A stretch of DNA of 64,000 bases from Flavipsychrobacter sp. (GCA_016787265.1 JAEUVF010000004.1:1-64000), one strand, 5' to 3'. Numbered from the stretch's first letter, positions 19,318-26,804 are shown. Notes: generated by a model not told the origin, from the letters alone. A program made the numbers and translations.

Positions 19318-19884
19318 ATGGGCTTTCTTATTACAACTTTCCTGATTTTGGCATTTTCTCTTTTAGCTGTCATTGATGGCTTTTATCTTCACATTTTAAA
19401 ATACCAGCTTTTCAATCATAAGGAAAGTAAATTTGAACATTTTACTCATACGATTCGATCAGTTTTATTTCCATTAATAGTTTATTTCCTCCTTATTGTT
19501 CAGAATTCCAAAACCGCTTTTTATCTAGGTGTTTTATTTGTTGTTTTGGATATTATTGTGCTTGCTGTAGATGCTTTTGTTGAAAAAGATAGCAGGGCTT
19601 TCATGGGCGGACTTCCAAGGTGGGAATATATCCTACATTTATTTGTGAATGGATTTCACTTCTCATCAATTGCAGTTTTTTTCGTCCTTAAATTATCTTT
19701 ATCGGAAAAAGGTATTTTTATAATCGATGATCTGTCTAACTGTAAAAATTTTGAATTGTTTCAGCTCGTCGCTACAAATTTATTACCAGGGGCAGTTTTA
19801 CTGGCAATAATACATGTTCTAACAAGTATGAAAAAGACACAAGAATACTGGAATAGTGTAAGAGCAAGATTAGTCTGTTGTTAA
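19318..19884 (+). CDS. Hypothetical multi-pass membrane protein
   Basis: 188 residues with about five hydrophobic segments (near residues 3-25, 45-62, 67-85, 105-125 and 150-170). No family is recognised. A HTIRSVLFP stretch and the FVNGFHFSSIAVFFVL helix contain histidines that could bind metal or heme, but nothing diagnostic. It follows the Crp/Fnr gene by 72 bases in the same direction and may be its target. Confidence 0.6.
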   Translation: MGFLITTFLILAFSLLAVIDGFYLHILKYQLFNHKESKFEHFTHTIRSVLFPLIVYFLLIVQNSKTAFYLGVLFVVLDIIVLAVDAFVEKDSRAFMGGLPRWEYILHLFVNGFHFSSIAVFFVLKLSLSEKGIFIIDDLSNCKNFELFQLVATNLLPGAVLLAIIHVLTSMKKTQEYWNSVRARLVCC

Positions 19885-19941
19885 ACATAAAAAAAGGATG
19901 TCAGAGTTATGGAATAGAATAATAATTGCATCTATTTCAAT

Positions 19942-20583
19942 GTGTCATTTAATAAGGTCCGATTATTTTACACCCCAGGTATTATCAGCCTAACATTCCT
20001 GGCTTTTATATTTATTTATTTTGCGGAGAGGGAAATTGAGAATTCCAATCAGGCTGTTATTCCGCTTTTTTTATGGGATCCAATATATCAGGTTAAATAT
20101 CCGGAATTTTTTACGGACTGGTTACCTTCAGGTCCACCCAATCGTAATTATACAAACATATTGTTTACAGGTAATGAAATTGAGGATAGGGTTAAACTCG
20201 AATATGGAAAGTTATTGATAAGGGAAATGATTTCTTCAAAAAAAATCAGTGACGGAGTCCATTTCCGATTTTCAGACAATTCACATTATGGGACATTTGT
20301 TAAAACACTTGACGTTTTGATAAGAGAAGATGCTAAGACTTATTTGTTTTACGACAAGGATATTTGGTTTTATCAGTTTGCACAGGATACAACTGGTCAA
20401 GCAACTGAATTGCCTCTGTTTGTTTGTGGTATGGAATATGAGCCGGTAAATATAGATTGGTGGGAAGAAATTGCTCAAAGGACAGTTCATATTTGGAATA
20501 AATCTTGGGAAATAATTCTTTTGTTTGTTGGGTTTATTTCATTATTAGTAATTTCTTCTTTGATACGTGGAAAATATATTTAA
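19942..20583 (+). CDS. Hypothetical membrane-anchored protein
   Basis: 213 residues from a GTG start. A hydrophobic segment near the N-terminus (about 10-28) and another near the C-terminus (about 185-205) enclose a soluble domain of about 150 residues with many aromatic residues. No family is recognised. The topology suggests an extracytoplasmic or cytoplasmic domain held between two membrane anchors. The AT-rich composition matches the preceding two genes. The start is uncertain because no in-frame ATG lies nearby. Confidence 0.5.
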   Translation: MSFNKVRLFYTPGIISLTFLAFIFIYFAEREIENSNQAVIPLFLWDPIYQVKYPEFFTDWLPSGPPNRNYTNILFTGNEIEDRVKLEYGKLLIREMISSKKISDGVHFRFSDNSHYGTFVKTLDVLIREDAKTYLFYDKDIWFYQFAQDTTGQATELPLFVCGMEYEPVNIDWWEEIAQRTVHIWNKSWEIILLFVGFISLLVISSLIRGKYI

Positions 20584-20621
20584 GAGCTTAGAGCCTGCAG
20601 AATAATTGTTTAAATTCACTG

Positions 20622-21797
20622 ATGAGTAATACCAGGCGTTCTTTTCTGAAAACATCCGGACTCGGCTTAGTGCCAGCAATGTTTCCTGGCTTGCCTGCGA
20701 TGGCCGGAGATTTCAATTCGGGCAATTTTGATCCGTCTAGCAGGTTTGTCAAATTTTATGGTGATGGCGAGCTTTTCGAACCAAAGGAGTACCTGGAAAT
20801 CCTGGACCAGCTGCAGATTAAGGGTTTAATTGAAAAAGATCGGTATGGAACCGGTGGTTCGGTAGAAGCCCTGGAGAAAGAAATGGCGCGACGTACCGGA
20901 AAAGAAAAAGCGATCTTTTTGCCTAGTGGTACCATGGCCAATCAGCTGGCAATCTTCCTGCTCAGTCAGCAACGATCCAAGGTATTTGTGCAGGATCTCA
21001 GTCATGTTTATCGCGATGAAGCAGATGCTGCACAAACTGTTTTTGGTAAACGGCTGGTACCCCTGGGCATGAATGCCTCCTATTTTACAGCTAAGGAGTT
21101 GATCGCAGCTGTTAATGACCTGCCTAAACAGGAAGTCTTTGATGCCGGTATCGGGGCTGTTTCCATTGAACATCCTGTCAGAAGAGCAGATGGCCGGATG
21201 GTGCCCCTGGAGGAAATAAAAGCCATCAGCGCCTTTTGCAAATCGCGACAAATTCCCCTGCACCTGGATGGTGCCCGCCTCTTCATGGCATCTGCCTGGT
21301 CCGGTACTTCCATCCAAGCTTATTCCCAGTATTTCGATACTGTTTATATCTCACTGTATAAATACCTGGGTGCCGCAGCTGGTGCAGTGCTTTGCGGTCC
21401 GGCTGCTCTTATCAACCAGGTTCCCCATCTGATTAAAGTACATGGTGGTGCGATGTATGGTAACTGGACCAATGCTGCTATGGCACTGCATCGCCTGGAA
21501 GGTTTTGAAAATCGGTTAGAGAAATCTATCCAGGTTTTTAATGCTTTTAAGGCAGGGGTTGAGCAAATCAAGGGAGTACAGATCACTGCGTATCCCGATG
21601 GTACCAATATATATTCACTTACCCTGCCTGCGGACACTGATGCCGCGGCCTTCCAAAAGAAAATGCGGGAGCTCCATAAGATAGTCCTGGGAAGACCTGA
21701 TGCTGCGGGTAAAGTACAATTGACAGTGAATGAAACTTTATTATACAGGAGAACAGAAGAGCTCATTTCAGCGTTTAAGGATGGATTGAAAGACTAG
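20622..21797 (+). CDS. Tat-exported threonine aldolase/beta-eliminating lyase-like PLP enzyme
   Basis: 391 residues. The N-terminus has a textbook twin-arginine signal (NTRRSFLKTSG, then a hydrophobic stretch ending AMAG). The mature part is a fold-type I PLP enzyme of the low-specificity L-threonine aldolase group: the PSGTMANQLA phosphate-binding loop, DLSHVY with the ring-stacking His, HLDGARLF with the cofactor Asp, and the Schiff-base Lys in SLYKYLG. Cytosolic threonine aldolases cleave L-threonine to glycine and acetaldehyde. Export in folded, cofactor-loaded form is unusual. It is followed after five bases by a secreted small protein and then a Crp/Fnr regulator. Confidence 0.85.
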   Translation: MSNTRRSFLKTSGLGLVPAMFPGLPAMAGDFNSGNFDPSSRFVKFYGDGELFEPKEYLEILDQLQIKGLIEKDRYGTGGSVEALEKEMARRTGKEKAIFLPSGTMANQLAIFLLSQQRSKVFVQDLSHVYRDEADAAQTVFGKRLVPLGMNASYFTAKELIAAVNDLPKQEVFDAGIGAVSIEHPVRRADGRMVPLEEIKAISAFCKSRQIPLHLDGARLFMASAWSGTSIQAYSQYFDTVYISLYKYLGAAAGAVLCGPAALINQVPHLIKVHGGAMYGNWTNAAMALHRLEGFENRLEKSIQVFNAFKAGVEQIKGVQITAYPDGTNIYSLTLPADTDAAAFQKKMRELHKIVLGRPDAAGKVQLTVNETLLYRRTEELISAFKDGLKD

Positions 21798-21802
21798 GTG
21801 AA

Positions 21803-22219
21803 ATGAAGTATCTATTCTCCATATCATTTTTTCTGCTGGTGGTTCTGTCCGCCTCCTCCCAACCATACAGAAGTACCCTGGATGCTGCATTGGATAAGCT
21901 CCGGCAATCGAATATTGATTCAATTATTTGTTATACCCCTTTTCAACCGGGTTATAAACCCTTTGAAACTGCTCAGTATGAAATTCAGTATTCATTTTAT
22001 TTGTTCTGGAAAAAGGAGAAGGATTTTTTTATTACGAAAGCAGCTAATTGCTATGGTATCAATGGAAGAGGGTCTTTTGATACAGTATTTAACAGTGTTT
22101 TGAGTCCTGATCAGGAAATATACAAGGAGATTGTGAATAATCTGGAGCTCCTTAAGGTTCAAAAAGTAAAGCCCCCTTTAAGGCATTTGAGGACTAAGCT
22201 ACATGCAATTTATGTTTAA
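21803..22219 (+). CDS. Hypothetical secreted protein
   Basis: 138 residues with a Sec signal (MKYLFSISFFLLVVLSASSQ). The mature part is about 118 residues, mixed alpha/beta, with two cysteines (in SIICYTPF and ANCYGING) that could form a disulphide. No family is recognised. It lies five bases after the threonine-aldolase-like gene and nine before a Crp/Fnr gene, so all three are probably co-transcribed. Confidence 0.6.
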   Translation: MKYLFSISFFLLVVLSASSQPYRSTLDAALDKLRQSNIDSIICYTPFQPGYKPFETAQYEIQYSFYLFWKKEKDFFITKAANCYGINGRGSFDTVFNSVLSPDQEIYKEIVNNLELLKVQKVKPPLRHLRTKLHAIYV

Positions 22220-22228
22220 TTTCAGCCT

Positions 22229-22843
22229 ATGAGTAAGGAAGAGCAGTTACAAACCAGTTTTGAGGTATTACTTACCTACTTCAACGAGTTGATTCCTCTC
22301 GATACAGAAGAGGAAAAACTGGTAACATCTTTATTCAAACCCAGGCTTTACCGGAAAAGGCAATATCTATTACAGGAGGGTGATATATGCACACAGTTTT
22401 ATTTTGTGGCCCGGGGCTGCTTACGGATGTATAAGATTGACGAAAAAGGAACTACTCATATCCTTCAATTTGCCACCGAAAATTACTGGATAAATGACCT
22501 GGGAAGTTTTCACTGTATGAAACCTTCCGATTTAGCTATTGATGCGTTGGAGGATACAATGGTATTACAAATAAGCCGGGATGATTTAATCTCCCTTTAC
22601 CTGCAGGCTCCAAAATTTGATCGGATCTTCCGGGTCCTGCTGGAGAATAGCTTTGTTCGGTTGCAGGACCGACTGCTCCAAAATATCAGCTCAACCGCAG
22701 AGGACCGGTACCAGTCTTTTCTGGACTTGTACCCTCACTTGATTAACCGGCTATCCCAGGTCCAAATTGCCGCCTATTTAGGTATCACTCCGGAGTTTTT
22801 AAGCAGGTTACGTAATAAGCGCAGCAAGACTTCCCGCCAATAA
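22229..22843 (+). CDS. Crp/Fnr-family transcriptional regulator
   Basis: 204 residues: an N-terminal cNMP-binding-like beta-roll (about 30-120, with the typical KRQYLLQEGDICTQFYFVARGCLRMY) and a C-terminal winged helix with VQIAAYLGITPEFLSRLRNKR as recognition helix. It is similar in design to the regulator at 18667 but clearly a different protein. It is probably in an operon with the Tat-exported PLP enzyme upstream. Confidence 0.85.
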   Translation: MSKEEQLQTSFEVLLTYFNELIPLDTEEEKLVTSLFKPRLYRKRQYLLQEGDICTQFYFVARGCLRMYKIDEKGTTHILQFATENYWINDLGSFHCMKPSDLAIDALEDTMVLQISRDDLISLYLQAPKFDRIFRVLLENSFVRLQDRLLQNISSTAEDRYQSFLDLYPHLINRLSQVQIAAYLGITPEFLSRLRNKRSKTSRQ

Positions 22844-22880
22844 ACCCTTAAACCAGATCAAGGTTATTTCTTAAACAGGG

Positions 22881-22905
22881 TCATTGGTACGGTGCCTGCC
22901 AATGA
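22881..22905. other. Hairpin in the intergenic region after the Crp/Fnr gene
   Basis: TCATTGG (22881-22887) and CCAATGA (22899-22905) are perfect inverted arms around an 11-base loop. No T run follows, so it is at best a weak terminator or an operator upstream of the next gene. Confidence 0.3.
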
Positions 22906-22936
22906 CAGAGATTTGTATTCTAAAATCTCGGTTATT

Positions 22937-23707
22937 ATGGAACGTACAAAATATGCTGGATTACTGTTTTTGATTTTGATCAGCTCGCTTGGTGTAGTTG
23001 CCCAGTCGAAGGTTAACTATAAAAGCTTGCAGCTTGGTAAACATCAATTTGAATTACATAATGTAACAGGAGTAATTACAAACTTTCAGGGTAAAGATGT
23101 GCTGAAAATTGAAAGGGATTTAGTTTCCTTACCTTTTGACAGTACTAATATTGAAGCAACAGTGGATGAAGCGCATTATGCAAAGCTGATGAGGCTCGAG
23201 GATTTTGAAAATGGAACCATTGAGGTGGAAATGTATAGTCAATTGCAGAACCCGGCACCTTATTCCGGAGTTGCAGGGTTTATTGGTATATATTTCAACA
23301 TCCAGCCAGCCGATACAGCCTTTGAGGGGATTTATGTCAGACCGAAGGTTGGTAGAAGTAACAACCAGCTTTTCCGAAACCATGCGGTACAATACATTTC
23401 GTATCCCCATTACAAATTTGATACCCTGAGAAAAATTGCACCATTTAAATATGAGGGATCTGCCCCGGTTGCCCTCAATGAGTGGATCAGAATGCGTATT
23501 GAAGTAAATGGTGAAATAGCCGAACTATTCATCAATAATGCAAAGTATTCCAGTTTCATCGTTGATAAGCGCTTAAGCAACAATAAAAAAGGTGCGATCG
23601 GTTTGTATGTTGATATAGGCACAATTGGGTATTTCAGAAATTTAAAAGTGACCAAGAGAGCTTTGAAGGCAAAAACGGCAGTAGGAGAAAATGTAAATAA
23701 AATTTAA
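22937..23707 (+). CDS. Hypothetical secreted protein with a concanavalin/LamG-like domain
   Basis: About 256 residues from ATG 22937, which starts a clean signal peptide (ERTKYAGLLFLILISSLGVVAQ); GTG 22892 would add 15 residues. The mature protein has a jelly-roll pattern like laminin-G or DUF1080-type domains: FENGTIEVEMYSQ, GVAGFIGIYFNI, EWIRMRIEVNGEIAELFINNA, KKGAIGLYVDIGTIGYFRNLKV. Such domains bind or hydrolyse carbohydrate, but no catalytic residues can be assigned. It ends two bases before the convergent Fic gene. Confidence 0.6.
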   Translation: MERTKYAGLLFLILISSLGVVAQSKVNYKSLQLGKHQFELHNVTGVITNFQGKDVLKIERDLVSLPFDSTNIEATVDEAHYAKLMRLEDFENGTIEVEMYSQLQNPAPYSGVAGFIGIYFNIQPADTAFEGIYVRPKVGRSNNQLFRNHAVQYISYPHYKFDTLRKIAPFKYEGSAPVALNEWIRMRIEVNGEIAELFINNAKYSSFIVDKRLSNNKKGAIGLYVDIGTIGYFRNLKVTKRALKAKTAVGENVNKI

Positions 23708-23709
23708 GT

Positions 23710-25083
23710 TCAATCCCACACTTCCCGCCAGTTTTTAAATTGTAAGGGCGTTACAAAATAGCGGGCGAAGTTTCCTTCATGAAGACTGATCAGTTCTGTT
23801 TCAACAGTGTACACATATTTTTCCTGGTCAGCTTTGGGAAGGCTGCGTGAGCGGACTTTGATCAGTTGGATGGCTTCCGCCTTTGTATGAGGTTTTATAA
23901 TGATTTCAGCTATGATTGCGCGAATACTATACCGATACTTCATCCGGAAGGGATCAGGCTCTCCCAGTGTCTGACGCTGTGCAGCATATTGTTTGGCAGA
24001 TCGCTCATAGGCCCACAGAAAGAGATCCTTTAAGAGATCTACCCGGTTTAATTCATATACCCCCAGCAATCCGTTGATGTATAATTTATCTGGCACTTCC
24101 ACGAAGGAGAAGGGTGCCAGGTTTTTTTTATTTAAAGGGATATTAGCAGCTAATCTTGATACCCGCTTATTGACATCTTCAAATGGTTGCAGGTAGGGAA
24201 GCTGTACCATTATAAAAAATGCCTGTTCAAACGGGTCCTCAATAGAAGCTGCTTTCTCAAGTAACATTTCAAACATTTCTTCAACCAGCTGTGGTGTACC
24301 GGATGGCGTGTAAACAGATCCTGCAATTCCAACGCTATGTTTTCTAAGGGCTCCCGATGACGCGGGATTTGGTAAAAGGTTGTTGGACAAGAGCGCATGC
24401 AGACTTAGAATCGAATAGTGGTTAAAACCAATTTCGGGTGAATCAACGACCAAAAATTCAATCGCATCCTTGTGATTCAGGATCATCTGTGCTTCTGCTG
24501 CTGATTTTTCTCCGGCCAACACACCCTTATCCAATAGGCGTTGTGTTTCCAGGAGGGAATAGGTATTGCCTTCAAGTCTGCTGGAATTCCATGAAAGGTC
24601 TATGAGCAGGCGTTCCAGCATTTGCCGGGCATAGGTGCCGGCCGCTGCATTCATTTGGGAAGTAAGGCCAAGTCCGGCTAATTTTTCCTTTTCTTCTGTT
24701 GTTAAATAGCTGCTCCTGTTCGGCTCATAGCTTTCAAGAAATTCTTTGTTATAGCCAACAGGTTTTCGTTTCAAGGATGGTTGCGTAATGAGGCGCAGGA
24801 TATCCTTACTGTTTTTGGATAGCGGTATGATATCCGATTCTGCAAATTCCGGTTCTTCAACTACCGAGTTGGCAGGGAGTTTATATCGCACGGCTCTGCT
24901 CTTTCCGAAGCTTTCTATATCTCCATTGAGTAGTAATTCTTTCAGGCGTCTTTGAAGTGTGCGGCGGTCGGGAGGATTGGTTAATCTGGCTTCAAGTGCT
25001 TCAATAGACAGCCCTTCTGCCTCCCCGCTAAGGGCATGCAGGATTTGCTGAAAATCCTTCCTGATTTGTTCCAAACTGGCCAT
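23710..25083 (-). CDS. HTH-Fic family protein with degenerate Fic motif
   Basis: 457 residues. A winged-helix domain (about 1-70) precedes a Fic fold (about 150-380). The class II inhibitory helix motif is present as S167-x3-E171-G172. The core loop reads QPFEDVNKRVSR at 299-310 where active AMPylators have HPFxxGNGRxxR: the catalytic His is Gln, both glycines are replaced, and only Asn305, Arg307 and Arg310 remain. Canonical AMP transfer is therefore doubtful. It may have another activity or act mainly as a DNA-binding regulator. Its promoter carries repeated TTGTCGC/GCGACAA half-sites, consistent with self-regulation through the N-terminal domain. Confidence 0.8.
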   Translation of the reverse strand: MASLEQIRKDFQQILHALSGEAEGLSIEALEARLTNPPDRRTLQRRLKELLLNGDIESFGKSRAVRYKLPANSVVEEPEFAESDIIPLSKNSKDILRLITQPSLKRKPVGYNKEFLESYEPNRSSYLTTEEKEKLAGLGLTSQMNAAAGTYARQMLERLLIDLSWNSSRLEGNTYSLLETQRLLDKGVLAGEKSAAEAQMILNHKDAIEFLVVDSPEIGFNHYSILSLHALLSNNLLPNPASSGALRKHSVGIAGSVYTPSGTPQLVEEMFEMLLEKAASIEDPFEQAFFIMVQLPYLQPFEDVNKRVSRLAANIPLNKKNLAPFSFVEVPDKLYINGLLGVYELNRVDLLKDLFLWAYERSAKQYAAQRQTLGEPDPFRMKYRYSIRAIIAEIIIKPHTKAEAIQLIKVRSRSLPKADQEKYVYTVETELISLHEGNFARYFVTPLQFKNWREVWD

Positions 25084-25169
25084 TGTCGCGCTTCTGGTAT
25101 TGCGACAAAAATAAGCAATAGTTGTCGGTTAAAGTTTAATTAGCGACAAAATATCAATATTGGCGTCGC
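25083..25169. promoter_or_regulatory. Array of alternating TTGTCGC/GCGACAA half-sites upstream of the Fic gene
   Basis: Half-sites begin at 25083 (TTGTCGC), 25102 (GCGACAA), 25122 (TTGTCGG, one mismatch), 25143 (GCGACAA) and 25163 (partial, GTCGC at 25165-25169). Orientation alternates and spacing is 19-21 bases, about two helical turns. The first touches the Fic start codon and the second overlaps the reverse promoter element. Likely operator for the HTH domain of the Fic protein. Confidence 0.55.
25106..25113 (-). promoter_or_regulatory. Bacteroidota-type -7 element for the Fic gene
   Basis: On the reverse strand this reads TATTTTTG, matching TAnnTTTG. It lies 23 bases upstream of the ATG at 25083 and overlaps the GCGACAA half-site at 25102-25108. 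Confidence 0.5.
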
Positions 25170-25195
25170 AAAAAATCCAGCTTATCTTATACTAT

Positions 25196-25213
25196 TATAT
25201 CTAAATACATATA
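25196..25213. promoter_or_regulatory. HipB-type operator 1 (TATAT-N8-ATATA)
   Basis: Inverted repeat TATAT (25196-25200), eight-base spacer, ATATA (25209-25213). It is the first of three with the same arm and spacer lengths, exactly 40 bases apart. The E. coli HipB operator also has five-base arms around eight bases. Confidence 0.55.
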
Positions 25214-25235
25214 TTTAACCGTATGTTCGATGAAT

Positions 25236-25253
25236 TATATTTAATTCCATATA
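25236..25253. promoter_or_regulatory. HipB-type operator 2 (TATAT-N8-ATATA)
   Basis: TATAT (25236-25240), spacer, ATATA (25249-25253). The arms extend to eight perfect bases (25233-25240 and 25249-25256), making it the strongest of the three copies. It overlaps the -7 element at 25252-25259. Confidence 0.6.
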
Positions 25254-25259
25254 ATTTTG
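25252..25259 (+). promoter_or_regulatory. Bacteroidota-type -7 element for the hipB-like gene
   Basis: TAATTTTG matches TAnnTTTG. Transcription would begin a few bases later, just before either candidate start (25279 or 25297). Overlap with operator 2 implies direct repression. Confidence 0.5.
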
Positions 25260-25275
25260 TAAATTGGTGTAGAAA

Positions 25276-25293
25276 TATATGGAAAAGCATATA
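25276..25293. promoter_or_regulatory. HipB-type operator 3 (TATAT-N8-ATATA)
   Basis: TATAT (25276-25280), spacer, ATATA (25289-25293). It spans the upstream candidate ATG (25279) of the hipB-like gene. This is a hint that translation may begin at ATG 25297. Confidence 0.5.
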
Positions 25294-25515
25294 AAAATGT
25301 TTTCACTTCAGGCTTTTGTAAAGGCAAAAAGAAAAGAGGCCGGACTGACGCAGCAGCAGTTTGCGGAAAAGGCCGGAGTGGCTTTAACTGTCATAAGAAA
25401 AATCGAGCAGGGAAAAAATGACCTTCAATTAGAAAAAGTGAACCAGGTATTGAAAATGTTTGGCCATATACTTGCACCAATTAGTATAAAATCAGTTATT
25501 GATGAGAAAGGCTAA
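25279..25515 (+). CDS. HipB-like XRE-family antitoxin/repressor
   Basis: 78 residues, essentially one XRE helix-turn-helix (about 8-68) with LTQQQFAEKAGVALTVIRKIEQGK as core. By analogy with HipB it binds the operators upstream and holds the HipS/HipT proteins in a complex on DNA. The alternative start ATG 25297 (MFSLQAF) would leave operator 3 wholly in the leader. It overlaps the next gene by 14 bases. First gene of a three-gene module ordered B-S-T, as in the HipBST system described in enteropathogenic E. coli. Confidence 0.8.
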   Translation: MEKHIKMFSLQAFVKAKRKEAGLTQQQFAEKAGVALTVIRKIEQGKNDLQLEKVNQVLKMFGHILAPISIKSVIDEKG

Positions 25516-25834
25516 AATAGTTTACAGGGATGAGCTTGCAGGGATTTTGACAGAAACAGATGATGGTGAGTATGTATTTCAATACGACCTGAACTATGTA
25601 GATAACCATTCGCTTCAGTTTTTGACGTTTTCAATGCCTGTCAAAAAGGAGCCTTATAGGGATAAAAGATTGTTTCCTTTTTTTGAAGGACTCATTCCAG
25701 AGGGTTGGTTACTTGATATTGCAACAAAGAACTGGAAACTGAATCCCAATGATAGAATGGGCTTATTGTTGGCTTGTTGCCAGAATTGTATTGGAGCTGT
25801 AAGTGTCATCCCAATTGAAAATGAAAATGAGTAA
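25502..25834 (+). CDS. HipS-like protein (separate HipA N-terminal subdomain)
   Basis: About 110 residues corresponding only to the N-terminal domain of HipA (couple_hipA): a YRDELAGILTE beta-hairpin, LTFSMPV, and the FPFFEGLIPEGWLLD motif that in HipA faces the kinase domain. The full-length toxin is about 440 residues; here the domain is a separate gene, overlapping hipB by 14 bases and the kinase gene by eight. In HipBST the small HipS is the antitoxin that blocks the kinase, so the same role is proposed. TTG 25499 is a poorer start. Confidence 0.8.
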   Translation: MRKAKIVYRDELAGILTETDDGEYVFQYDLNYVDNHSLQFLTFSMPVKKEPYRDKRLFPFFEGLIPEGWLLDIATKNWKLNPNDRMGLLLACCQNCIGAVSVIPIENENE

Positions 25835-26777
25835 TCGTTGTTTATATTGTTATCAACCACTGGAGGAGAGCAAGCGTGATTATCATACACGCTGCAGCAG
25901 AGCCTTTTTTGGATCAGATGAGGCGCCGGAACTCGGCTATACGTTCGGTCAAATGGCAGAACTGGCAACAAGTATTGTACAACGAAGTGTGTCAGTTCCT
26001 GGTGTTCAACCTAAACTCTCATTGACTGTTACTAAAGAATTATTAGGAGGAGAAAATAAACCCCGACTTACTATTGTTGGAACGCTGGGAGGGAATTATA
26101 TTCTGAAACCACCTCATTCCGATTATCCTGAAATGCCGGCAAATGAACACCTGACCATGAAAATGGCCGGAGCATTTGGCTTAAAGGTGGTTCCTTCCAG
26201 TTTGATTCGTTTGTCCTCAGGTGAATTGGCCTATATAACAAAACGAATTGACCGGACTCCTGAAGGTGATAAAATTCATATGCTTGATATGTTTCAAATA
26301 CTGGAAGCTTATGATAAGTATAAAGGATCCATGGAGAAAGTTGGAAAGGCTATCACTAATTATGCAGCTAATACACTTCTTGATATTTCGGATTTTTTCG
26401 AATTAACGGTCTTCTGTTTTTTAACTGGCAACAATGACATGCATCTCAAAAATTTTTCCATGATCGCACAATCGAATGGGGAATGGAGCCTGGCTCCAGC
26501 GTATGATCTGCTCAATGTTGCCATTGTTAATCCCGCCGATAAAGAAGAGTTAGCACTTACCATTTCAGCAAGAAAAAGTAAATTCAATAGAATCCGGTTT
26601 TTTGAATTTGGTCAAAACCTTGGGCTAACAAATCGCCAGATTGAGGGTGTGTTTGCACGTCTTTTTAAGAATAAACAACTGGCGCTTGATTTGATTGATA
26701 TCTCTTTTCTTTCAGATGAGTTTAAGGAAAAGTATAGGGACTTGTTAGTGGAGCGGTACAATCGTTTGGAAGGGTAG
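25827..26777 (+). CDS. HipT-like Ser/Thr kinase toxin (HipA C-terminal domain)
   Basis: About 316 residues from ATG 25827 (ATG 25821 and GTG 25803 also open). A short CxxC/His-Cys cluster at the N-terminus may bind zinc. The Gly-rich loop contains an S-V-S motif (Ser54 and Ser56) before PGVQPK, the site of regulatory autophosphorylation in HipT. The ATP-binding Lys94 is in YILKPP. The catalytic loop GNNDMHLKN has Asp204, His206 and Asn209, and the metal-binding Asp227 is in APAYDLLN. All catalytic residues are present, so the kinase should be active. HipT and HipA phosphorylate aminoacyl-tRNA synthetases; the target here is not known. Confidence 0.85.
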   Translation: MSNRCLYCYQPLEESKRDYHTRCSRAFFGSDEAPELGYTFGQMAELATSIVQRSVSVPGVQPKLSLTVTKELLGGENKPRLTIVGTLGGNYILKPPHSDYPEMPANEHLTMKMAGAFGLKVVPSSLIRLSSGELAYITKRIDRTPEGDKIHMLDMFQILEAYDKYKGSMEKVGKAITNYAANTLLDISDFFELTVFCFLTGNNDMHLKNFSMIAQSNGEWSLAPAYDLLNVAIVNPADKEELALTISARKSKFNRIRFFEFGQNLGLTNRQIEGVFARLFKNKQLALDLIDISFLSDEFKEKYRDLLVERYNRLEG

Positions 26778-26781
26778 TTTG

Positions 26782-26797
26782 TAAGCATAAATGCTTA
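26782..26797. promoter_or_regulatory. Palindromic operator TAAGCATAAATGCTTA
   Basis: Two perfect seven-base arms (26782-26788 and 26791-26797) with two bases between them. It sits immediately upstream of, and overlaps, the TAnnTTTG element of the second toxin-antitoxin pair. Probably bound by the encoded XRE-type antitoxin. Confidence 0.55.
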
Positions 26798-26803
26798 TAT
26801 TTG
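26796..26803 (+). promoter_or_regulatory. Bacteroidota-type -7 element for the second TA pair
   Basis: TATATTTG matches TAnnTTTG. It lies so close to the GTG start at 26805 that the mRNA would be nearly leaderless, or the real start may be slightly downstream. Confidence 0.4.
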
Positions 26804-26804
26804 G

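Noticed and set aside
25502..26777. HipA split as a frameshift artefact
   Set aside because: Both halves have their own start codons, overlap in the pattern of coupled genes, and match the HipS and HipT size and order, so a genuine split is more likely.
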